Notes under the pieces: generated by a model
The model's input: the letters and a program-made list of their open reading frames with translations, nothing else
What the model was told of the DNA's origin: nothing
Database searches by the model: none
Position numbers and translations under genes: made by a program
In this document: piece by piece, positions 8,923 to 16,239 of the stretch
Layout: each line of letters starts with the position of its first letter
How positions within the stretch are numbered: position 1 is the first letter of the stretch
Origin: an uncultured Parasutterella sp.
GTDB taxonomy: Bacteria; Pseudomonadota; Gammaproteobacteria; Burkholderiales; Burkholderiaceae_F
Assembly (NCBI GenBank): GCA_947625105.1
Contig: CANQMZ010000002.1
Location: 1 to 40,855 of the forward strand
Length of the DNA: 40,855 nt
Reading direction: 5' to 3'

Positions 8923-10023
8923 ATGAAAGTAAAGCAATTCTTGATTTTTCTCTTTTGTGCCCTCCTCAGCACGAGCGTTTTTGCTTGGGACCTTTGGGAC
9001 GAATTCAAGGCGGTCAATGTGACCGAAGAGGGGAGAGTGGTTGATTACTCGGATACAAAACTCATCACCACTTCTGAAGGTCAATCCTACGGTATGTTCT
9101 TTGCACTGGTGGCCAATGACCGTCAGTCTTTTGACAAGATACTTCAGTGGTCGGAAAAGAATCTCGGAGAAGATCAACCTGCATGGCTGTGGGGAATCCC
9201 CGACGGTAAAAAAGACGGGCAGGGAAAAATCCTTGACACTAACAATGCCACGGATGCCGATATGTGGATCGCTTACAGTCTTCTTGAGGCGGCCCGCATT
9301 TGGCACGAACCAAAATACATGAGTTTGGCTAACAAATATTTGGCAAAACTCAAAGAGATGGTTCGTGATATACCGACGATAGGGAAGGTGATTCTTCCCG
9401 GAAGAGTGGGTTTTGAAGATAAGGGCATTATCACTCTTAACCCAAGCTACTATCCGCCTCACATCTTGAGAAGGTTTGCTGAGCATGATTCCTATTGGTT
9501 GCCTGTGCTCGAGGGATCGATAAATGCCATGATCAGATCGGCTCCCACTGGAGTTGCCCCGGACTGGTCCAAATTTAATGCCGAGGGTGTTCTTATCGAC
9601 GAAAACAAAATGATCGGTAGCTACAACGCCATCAGAACCTATCTGTGGGCTTCGATTCTCTCGCCGAAAGACCAAAACTATCAGGTACTTGCCAAATTGT
9701 ATGCCCCGATGATCGGAATCGTAAGGCAAACGAACATACCTCCCGAGGAAGTGAACATTTCGGATATGACCGTTAGCACGAGGGATGTTAATGCCTTCGG
9801 TGCATGTTTTTTACCATATCTCAGTAACGAGAAAAGCGGTGGAATTATCCGCACGGTGCTGACCGCGAGCAAGATGAAAGGTGATAACTACTACCGCAAC
9901 GTGTTGACGCTGTTTGGCCTAGGCTTCGACTACAAGCACTACGCCTTTAATGAAAAAGGCGAGTTGTTCTTCCCGAAAGTCGACTTGATGGTCCAGGGCG
10001 ATACACCCAAAGCCAATGAATAG
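8923..10023 (+). CDS. bcsZ: Periplasmic endo-1,4-beta-glucanase BcsZ (GH8)
   Basis: Secreted cellulase that trims or relaxes nascent cellulose and is required for correct output in bcs systems. The 366-residue precursor begins with a clear signal peptide ending around VFA at residue 21. GH8 features are present: TTSEGQSYG with the probable acid E52, and the family signature ATDADMW at 109-115 with its two aspartates. The start has GGAG six bases upstream and overlapping the bcsB stop (TAGGAG), indicating translational coupling. A 270-residue ORF on the opposite strand here is a codon-bias shadow. Confidence 0.95.
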   Translation: MKVKQFLIFLFCALLSTSVFAWDLWDEFKAVNVTEEGRVVDYSDTKLITTSEGQSYGMFFALVANDRQSFDKILQWSEKNLGEDQPAWLWGIPDGKKDGQGKILDTNNATDADMWIAYSLLEAARIWHEPKYMSLANKYLAKLKEMVRDIPTIGKVILPGRVGFEDKGIITLNPSYYPPHILRRFAEHDSYWLPVLEGSINAMIRSAPTGVAPDWSKFNAEGVLIDENKMIGSYNAIRTYLWASILSPKDQNYQVLAKLYAPMIGIVRQTNIPPEEVNISDMTVSTRDVNAFGACFLPYLSNEKSGGIIRTVLTASKMKGDNYYRNVLTLFGLGFDYKHYAFNEKGELFFPKVDLMVQGDTPKANE

Positions 10024-10033
10024 GAGCGGCTAA

Positions 10034-11674
10034 ATGGCAGAAACAAGAAGGAGATCAATCAAGTGGACGGGACTTGGTCTCTGGAATGTTTTTTTCATTT
10101 CTGAGTTTTTGCTTTCTAGCTTTTCCTACCTGTCGCTCAATTTTCAATACAACATCATCCTGATAGCCTTTGTTCTTTTTCCTGTCGGGAATCGTTATTT
10201 GCATTGGCTAAGGAATTTCATTGCCATTATCGCTGCGGTTGCTCTTGTCTACAACGAGAGTTGGCTCCCCGGGATTGACAGCATTCGCGGCAATTTCCAC
10301 AATCTTGTGGCGATGGATACCAGCTATTTGTTGGAGTCGGTCTACAACTTCATCAATTGGCAGATGGTGGGGATCGTACTGGCATTGATTATTTTCTATT
10401 ACGCCCTCAGGGATTACATTCGCGTTACCACCTTCACCATCGCTTATTTTCTGATACTTTTTTGCGCTCCGCTGTGGCAGCCTTGGTTTGAACAAACGCC
10501 CCAGGTGCAAACGGCTCAGGTGGTTGAGCCCGTCCACCAAGTTGCCGAACAACAACCCGCTCAAAAGAGCTCTGACTTGATACCGCAAAACGAACCGGCC
10601 AACTCCAAGAATTTAAGCGAGTGGCTGAGGGCTTTTTATTTTTCCGAAAAGGAAAGGCGTGCGGTTTGGCCTGAGCAACTCGGTAAGGAAGATACCCCGT
10701 TCGATATTCTGTTGCTGAACATCTGCTCTTTGTCAAATGATGATATGGCGGCCGCAGGCTTGGATAAGCACCAGGTTTTATCCAAATTTGATATTGCTTT
10801 CGATAATTTCAATTCCGCGACGTCCTATTCAGGTCCCGCTGCTCTAAGGCTATTGAAGTCGGCTTGCGGGCAACCATCGCACGACGATCTCTATGAGGCT
10901 AGAAATCCTGACTGCGAAATAATGAACCGTTTAGCCAGACTCGGATACAACCAATACGTTTTTATGGACCACAGCGGTCAATACGATAATTTTTATCAGA
11001 GTCTCAGGCATCTTGCCGGTCTGAGTCCTCAGTTAAAACCAATGACTTATCCCAAGGCCTACGACTCTTTTGATGAAGAACCGATTGGGAATACGAAGGC
11101 TGTTTTTCAAGACTGGGAAAAGAGCCTGCAAGCCAACAAAGATCAAAGGACCGTTACATTTATAAATCTCATCGCTTTGCATGATGGCAACCGCTTTGCC
11201 GGAAAGAGGAGGCTGGCCGCTTTCAAACCCCGAGCCCAAACCATGCTGGATGATTTGGACGCCCTTATTTCGGATGTGCAGAAGACGGGTAGAAAAGTGA
11301 TGTTGGTGGTCGTGCCGGAACATGGTGCGGCGGAAAGAGGCGACAAGGTCCAAGTTGCTCACCTTAGGGATATTCCCTCTCCCGCGATCACCAAGGTACC
11401 TGTTTTAATCAAGTTTATCGGCCTCACACCGAAGGGTGCTCCTGTCCAGGTTAAGGAACCCACGAGCTATTTGGCGCTCAGCACCCTAATCGGAAGAGTT
11501 TTACAGACAAACTATTTTGCTAAGCCGGAAGGTGAGATCCCATTGACAGACCTCGTTAAGGATCTTCCGCAGACGTATCCGGTTTCTGAAAACGCCAATG
11601 CCGTTGTCCTCAAGTACCAAGATAAGGTCTTCGTCAAGATGGACAAGGGAGATTGGAGAGAATACGCAAAATAG
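10034..11674 (+). CDS. bcsG: Cellulose phosphoethanolamine transferase BcsG
   Basis: Inner-membrane, zinc-dependent enzyme that transfers phosphoethanolamine from phosphatidylethanolamine to cellulose. The 546-residue protein (E. coli about 559) has roughly five TM helices in the first 150 residues, a Pro/Gln/Val-rich linker (about 160-195) and a periplasmic alkaline-phosphatase-fold domain. Characteristic motifs are NICSLS with C231, the ATSYSGPAA nucleophile segment at 262-270, SACGQPSH just after it, and PEHGAA with E429-H430. It has GGAG at 10023-10026 overlapping the bcsZ stop, so it is coupled to bcsZ. In enterobacteria bcsG sits with bcsE and bcsF in a separate divergent operon; here it is the fourth gene of the synthase operon and neither partner is present. 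Confidence 0.93.
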   Translation: MAETRRRSIKWTGLGLWNVFFISEFLLSSFSYLSLNFQYNIILIAFVLFPVGNRYLHWLRNFIAIIAAVALVYNESWLPGIDSIRGNFHNLVAMDTSYLLESVYNFINWQMVGIVLALIIFYYALRDYIRVTTFTIAYFLILFCAPLWQPWFEQTPQVQTAQVVEPVHQVAEQQPAQKSSDLIPQNEPANSKNLSEWLRAFYFSEKERRAVWPEQLGKEDTPFDILLLNICSLSNDDMAAAGLDKHQVLSKFDIAFDNFNSATSYSGPAALRLLKSACGQPSHDDLYEARNPDCEIMNRLARLGYNQYVFMDHSGQYDNFYQSLRHLAGLSPQLKPMTYPKAYDSFDEEPIGNTKAVFQDWEKSLQANKDQRTVTFINLIALHDGNRFAGKRRLAAFKPRAQTMLDDLDALISDVQKTGRKVMLVVVPEHGAAERGDKVQVAHLRDIPSPAITKVPVLIKFIGLTPKGAPVQVKEPTSYLALSTLIGRVLQTNYFAKPEGEIPLTDLVKDLPQTYPVSENANAVVLKYQDKVFVKMDKGDWREYAK

Positions 11675-11695
11675 AAATTAAAGAAGGGCAGTCAA

Positions 11696-12910
11696 TTGTC
11701 AAGTCTTAACGAGACGCCTAAGGGCTCAAGAGTTCATATAGGTATTTTTGGAAGAAGAAATGCCGGTAAGTCGAGTCTGATCAATCGATTGACAAAACAA
11801 AGCATCGCGCTAGTCAGTGAGGTGGCTGGAACGACTACCGATCCGGTGTTTAAAGCAATGGAGCTCTTGCCGGTGGGCCCGGTCATGTTGGTGGACACCG
11901 CCGGCATTGACGATGTTGGTGATTTGGGAAAACTTCGAATTGCTAAGACCCGACAGGTGATGGGGCAGATTGATATTGCTCTGCTCGTGATAGATGCTAC
12001 TGGCGAGTATTCCGAGTTCGAGGCAACTTTGCTCAAAGAGCTTCATGCTCTCGGAGTTGAGACTATTGTGGTACTCAATAAAGCAGATATCGCCGCAAAT
12101 ATCGAGATCAAGGCCACAGAAATCAAAAATCGTGCAAACGAACCGGTCTACATCGTCAGTGCCGAGAAAGACACTGGTTTTGACGATTTGAGGGCAAGGA
12201 TTGTTGAGTTGGCCCCTAGGGCCTTTGATGATGCCCCGCTGTTAAGAGATTTGCTACGCCCCGGAGATACGGTAGTTTTTTGCGTTCCTATTGATACCGC
12301 CGCACCGAAAGGAAGATTGATCCTTCCTCAGGTCCAGGCAATAAGGGATACGCTAGACGCAGGTGCCAACGCTCTTGTCGTAAAAGAAAATCAGTTATCA
12401 GGGCAACTGGCAAACCTAAAAAATCCGCCTTCTTTGGTTGTTACCGACAGCCAAGTTTTTAAGGCAGCTAATGAGATGACGCCGCCAAATATTCCGCTTA
12501 CATCTTTTTCGATATTGATGGCAAGGAAAAAGGGGGATCTAAGCGCATTGGTTGATGGCGCAAAAGCGATCGAGCGTCTCAAGCCGGGAGACAAGGTGTT
12601 AATTGCCGAGGCCTGTACTCACCAATGTCAGGCCGAAGATATCGGTCGGGTAAAAATTCCGAATTGGCTTCAAAAATATGTAGGTGGAAAGTTGGACTTT
12701 GATTGGTACACCGGAGATTCTTTTCCCGAAGAGGTTAGCCAGTACAAGTTGGTTATTCATTGCGGCGCATGCATGATTAATCGCAGAGCCATGCTGTGGC
12801 GGCAGAGGAAATGTTTGGCTAGCGGTGTCCCGATGGTCAACTATGGGGTTTTGATAGCCAAACTTCATGGCATATTGCCTCGAGTATTGTCTCCGCTGAA
12901 CAAAAGTTGA
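11696..12910 (+). CDS. hydF: [FeFe]-hydrogenase maturation GTPase HydF
   Basis: Scaffold on which the 2Fe subcluster of the H-cluster is assembled before delivery to the hydrogenase. The 404-residue protein has an N-terminal GTPase with G1 G19-RRNAGKSS, switch TTTDP, G3 DTAG, G4 NKAD and G5 SAEK, then the dimerisation domain. The C-terminal cluster domain carries C307-x-H309 and H355-C356-x-x-C359, matching the family CxH-x(about 45-53)-HCxxC ligand pattern (45 residues here). The start is TTG 11696 with AGAAGGG at 11682-11688. It lies 21 bases after bcsG and is probably on the same transcript. HydE, HydG and the hydrogenase are not in the window, although they often cluster with hydF. Confidence 0.92.
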   Translation: MSSLNETPKGSRVHIGIFGRRNAGKSSLINRLTKQSIALVSEVAGTTTDPVFKAMELLPVGPVMLVDTAGIDDVGDLGKLRIAKTRQVMGQIDIALLVIDATGEYSEFEATLLKELHALGVETIVVLNKADIAANIEIKATEIKNRANEPVYIVSAEKDTGFDDLRARIVELAPRAFDDAPLLRDLLRPGDTVVFCVPIDTAAPKGRLILPQVQAIRDTLDAGANALVVKENQLSGQLANLKNPPSLVVTDSQVFKAANEMTPPNIPLTSFSILMARKKGDLSALVDGAKAIERLKPGDKVLIAEACTHQCQAEDIGRVKIPNWLQKYVGGKLDFDWYTGDSFPEEVSQYKLVIHCGACMINRRAMLWRQRKCLASGVPMVNYGVLIAKLHGILPRVLSPLNKS

Positions 12911-12956
12911 TCGGGGCCGGGAAGCCGAATTTGCACACCGGACCGACCACCGTTCT

Positions 12957-12976
12957 AACCGGAGTTGCGGTTTTTT
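12957..12976 (+). terminator. Probable terminator of the bcs-hydF transcript
   Basis: AACCG (12957-12961) pairs with CGGTT (12968-12972) around a 6-nt loop and runs directly into TTTTTT (12971-12976). The stem is short but sits where a transcript must end, between hydF and the convergent prfC. On the minus strand no T run follows the stem, so it would act for the plus strand only. Confidence 0.45.
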
Positions 12977-12985
12977 AGAAGGAAT

Positions 12986-14593
12986 TCAGAGTGTTTGCCC
13001 GTGTTCACGAGTCGTATGGAATTCGACTTTTGGCCAATGCTTTTGTGTAGTTTGCAGGTTATAGACACTCGTAGCCAAATAAACAATATTGCCGTCAGCA
13101 TCGGTGGCTAATCGGGCTGATTGCTCTTTCATGAAATCTTTCTTGGTTTGCTCATCCGGGAAAACCAACCATCTGGCGGTGGAAACCGGGGTGTTCTCAT
13201 AGAGGGCATCCACTTTGTATTCGGTTGCCAAACGCTGTGCGACGATCTCGAACTGCAAGGGACCGACTGCGCCAATGAGTAAACCACCCAGCTCGTCCTC
13301 AAAAACCTGAATGGCGCCTTCCTCTCCAAGCTCCTTAAGCCCTTTATGAAGCTGTTTGGCTTTAAAAGGATCTTTAGCTCGGGCAACGCGGAAAAGCTCT
13401 GGAGCAAAGTAGGGGATGCCCTTGAAGGTCAGAGCCTCCCCTTCAGTCAAGCTATCTCCAATGTGGAGTTGCCCATGGTTATAGATGCCGATAATGTCGC
13501 CGGCTACGGCTTCATTCATGATGACTCTGTCGTTAGCCATGAAGGTAAGCGCATTGGGGATTTTCATCTCTTTGGCTTCTCTTACATGGAAGCATTTCAA
13601 ACCGGACTTGTATTTTCCCGAACAGACACGGAAAAACGCGATTCGATCCCTGTGCTTGGGATCCATGTTTGCCTGGATTTTGAAGACAAAACCGGAAAAC
13701 TTGGCCTCGTCAGGTTCAACCATTCGAAGTTCGCCGTCTCTCGGTTGAGGGATAGGAGCCCAGTTGACTAACGCTTGGAGCACATCTTCCACACCGAAGT
13801 TATTGACCCCGGAGCCAAAAAATACGGGAGTCTGTTCTCCTTTGAGAAATCTTTCCAGTGAAAATGGTTCACTGGCACCTTGGACTAATTCAACACTCTC
13901 CCTAACGAATCCCATCTCCAAAGGAAATAGTTCATCTAATCTTGGATTGTTCAACCCTTTGATAATTTCCACGTCATCGGTAAGTTTTTCTCCACCGGGA
14001 GTGAAACGCTTGAGTTTGTCGTCGAGCAAAGAAAAAACTCCGCGGAATGTTTTTCCCATACCGATAGGCCAAGTAATGGGAGCGCAATCAATCTTCAATA
14101 CGTTTTCGATTTCGCCTAACAATTCGATGGGATCTTTAACTTCGCGGTCGAGCTTATTGATGAAAGTGATGATTGGTGTGTTTCTCAGGCGGCAAACCTC
14201 TAGAAGTTTGATCGTTTGGGCCTCGACACCTTTGGCGGCATCAATGACCATGACTGCGCAGTCCACGGCCGTCAATACTCTGTAGGTGTCCTCAGAAAAG
14301 TCTTCGTGTCCCGGCGTATCCAACAAGTTGATGACGTGGTCTTGATATTCGAACTGCATCACCGAGCTACTCACTGAGATTCCGCGCTGTTTTTCCACTT
14401 CCATCCAGTCACTAGTGGCGTGACGGGCGGCCTTACGTCCTTTGACGGCTCCGGCCAATTGAATGGCTCCCCCGAAAAGCAGAAGCTTTTCCGTAAGAGT
14501 GGTCTTACCAGCGTCAGGGTGGGAAATGATGGCAAAAGTTCTCCGCCTGTTTACTTCCCTGTCTAGTTCGGTGTTTATCGCAGTCATAACCAT
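12986..14593 (-). CDS. prfC: Peptide chain release factor 3 (RF3)
   Basis: Translational GTPase that recycles RF1/RF2 from the ribosome after peptide release. The 535-residue protein starts with the RF3 hallmark [18 protein letters not shown], then switch [16 protein letters not shown] and the G4 motif NKLD; length and order are normal. It faces hydF tail to tail. Two ATG codons lie six bases apart (14591-14593 and 14585-14587 on the plus strand), and neither has a clear ribosome-binding site, so the first two residues are uncertain. Start to start it is divergent from the uracil permease, with 126 bases between the two likely starts. Confidence 0.96.
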   Translation of the reverse strand: MVMTAINTELDREVNRRRTFAIISHPDAGKTTLTEKLLLFGGAIQLAGAVKGRKAARHATSDWMEVEKQRGISVSSSVMQFEYQDHVINLLDTPGHEDFSEDTYRVLTAVDCAVMVIDAAKGVEAQTIKLLEVCRLRNTPIITFINKLDREVKDPIELLGEIENVLKIDCAPITWPIGMGKTFRGVFSLLDDKLKRFTPGGEKLTDDVEIIKGLNNPRLDELFPLEMGFVRESVELVQGASEPFSLERFLKGEQTPVFFGSGVNNFGVEDVLQALVNWAPIPQPRDGELRMVEPDEAKFSGFVFKIQANMDPKHRDRIAFFRVCSGKYKSGLKCFHVREAKEMKIPNALTFMANDRVIMNEAVAGDIIGIYNHGQLHIGDSLTEGEALTFKGIPYFAPELFRVARAKDPFKAKQLHKGLKELGEEGAIQVFEDELGGLLIGAVGPLQFEIVAQRLATEYKVDALYENTPVSTARWLVFPDEQTKKDFMKEQSARLATDADGNIVYLATSVYNLQTTQKHWPKVEFHTTREHGQTL

Positions 14594-14719
14594 AAAATGA
14601 AATTCTTAAAGTCTGCGAATTTTAATGCACTGGTAGGGTAGGAATTCTCCCTGATACAAGCAGATTCAGAAAAAGTGTGTTTCCAGCTTTTAAAATTCGG
14701 GAAACCCTTGGAGAAACAA

Positions 14720-16012
14720 ATGTCGAAATCGTATTTTCCTTCATGGACATTAAAGACTGAAGGCGTCATTGCTCCCGATGAAAGACTGCCGGCTCATCAG
14801 ACCTTTGCCATGGGTCTGCAGCATGTGGTGATCATGTTTGGATCAACGGTTCTCGCTCCGTTAATCATGGGGCTTGATCCTAACGTGGCGATCCTTATGA
14901 GCGGCATTGGTACCTTGATTTTTTTCTTTATGGTCGGAGGCCATGTCCCGAGTTATTTGGGTTCTAGTTTTGCCTTTATTGGCGTGGTAATCGCGGCAAC
15001 CGGCTACAGCGGTTCAGGGCCTAACCCGAACATTCCGATTGCGATGGGAGGCGTGATCGCTTGCGGCATGGTTTACGCTTTCATCGGTTTAATTGTTATG
15101 GTCGTTGGCGTCCGTTGGATTGAAAAACTGATGCCTCCAATAGTTACCGGCTCCATTGTGATGACAATAGGTCTGAATCTGGCTCCTGTGGCCATCAAGG
15201 GTATGGGCACAACACAATTTGAACAGTGGTACGCCTCAGTTGCCGTTCTGATCATCGGCTTTATGGCAGTCTACCTCAGGGGCTTTTTGCAAAAGATGCT
15301 GATTCTTGTAGGCATTGTGGTTTCCTACATTCTCTATTGGTTGCTTACCAATATAATGGGACTCGGAAAGCCTATTGATTTTCGTCCTTTGTTTGATGCT
15401 TCCTGGATTGGAGTACCTCAGTTTTCGGCGCCGGTTTTCCAATGGGAAGCGATCATTCTCATTGTTCCTGTTGTGGTCATCCTCGTTGCTGAAAATCTAG
15501 GTCATATCAAGGCAGTCAACATCATGACACACAGAAATTTGGATCCCTATCTCGGTCGTTCCTTCTTTGGCGATGGTATCGCTACGATTGTGGCCGGCTG
15601 TTTTGGTGGCCCTGGTGTTACGACATACGGCGAGAACATTGGCGTGATGGCCGCAACCAAGGTTTATTCCACGCTGATTTTTCCGGTAGCTGCTTTCTTC
15701 GCTATTTGCCTTAGTTTTTCTCCGAAATTCGGTGCGTTGATTCAGACGATTCCCGGTCCGTTGTTAGGCGCTGTCTCGGTTGTGGTTTTTGGATTCATTG
15801 CCGCCGCAGGCGTCCGAATCATGATCGATAATCGACTGGACTTATCTACCAGCCGAAATTTAATCATCGTGGCGGTAACCTTGATCGTGGGTGCCGGAGA
15901 TTTCAGCTTAAAAGTTGGCAGTTTTTCTTTAGGTGGAATAGGAACTGCCACATTGGCCGCGATCCTCTTAAATCTAATCATGGGAAAGGGAAGTACTAGA
16001 TCTCAGGAATGA
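14720..16012 (+). CDS. Uracil permease, NCS2 family (UraA/RutG type)
   Basis: Inner-membrane nucleobase:proton symporter, most likely for uracil. About 14 hydrophobic segments are visible. Family markers include LQHVVIMFGSTVLAP in TM1, AENLGHIKA in TM8 and GGPGVTTYGENIGVMA in TM10, whose glutamates line the uracil site in UraA; the TTYGEN form favours uracil over purine carriers. I chose ATG 14720 (430 residues) because GGAG at 14710-14713 lies six bases upstream; the frame is open back to 14675, but those extra residues are not family-like. No pyrimidine-degradation genes accompany it, so salvage is the simplest role. It is the last core gene before the AT-rich accessory segment. Confidence 0.92.
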   Translation: MSKSYFPSWTLKTEGVIAPDERLPAHQTFAMGLQHVVIMFGSTVLAPLIMGLDPNVAILMSGIGTLIFFFMVGGHVPSYLGSSFAFIGVVIAATGYSGSGPNPNIPIAMGGVIACGMVYAFIGLIVMVVGVRWIEKLMPPIVTGSIVMTIGLNLAPVAIKGMGTTQFEQWYASVAVLIIGFMAVYLRGFLQKMLILVGIVVSYILYWLLTNIMGLGKPIDFRPLFDASWIGVPQFSAPVFQWEAIILIVPVVVILVAENLGHIKAVNIMTHRNLDPYLGRSFFGDGIATIVAGCFGGPGVTTYGENIGVMAATKVYSTLIFPVAAFFAICLSFSPKFGALIQTIPGPLLGAVSVVVFGFIAAAGVRIMIDNRLDLSTSRNLIIVAVTLIVGAGDFSLKVGSFSLGGIGTATLAAILLNLIMGKGSTRSQE

Positions 16013-16239
16013 TTGTGAAGGAAAGGTTCCGGAGCGGGATACCTGGATATTCACCACATGAGCTTTATTTTGTTTTCCGGTGCGTCAATAATATGTGATT
16101 CGAGCTTTATGCTAAGTTCGTATGCAAGATATAAAAAAGAGCTAGGTGGAAAACGGTCTGCCTTTAATTTTCCATCAATTTCTATCGCTATATTTTGCGT
16201 TATTAAAAAGGTGTCGCAACCGTGTCAGGTGACTCAAAG

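Noticed and set aside
8917-9729. 270-codon minus-strand frame across bcsZ
   Set aside because: Antisense to a complete GH8 glucanase; no domain or initiation signal of its own.
11675-11695. Separate promoter for hydF
   Set aside because: The 21-base gap is filled by the ribosome-binding site; no -35/-10 pair can fit outside bcsG coding sequence.
13764-14285. 173-codon plus-strand frame across prfC
   Set aside because: Low-complexity serine-rich translation typical of a shadow of a conserved minus-strand gene.
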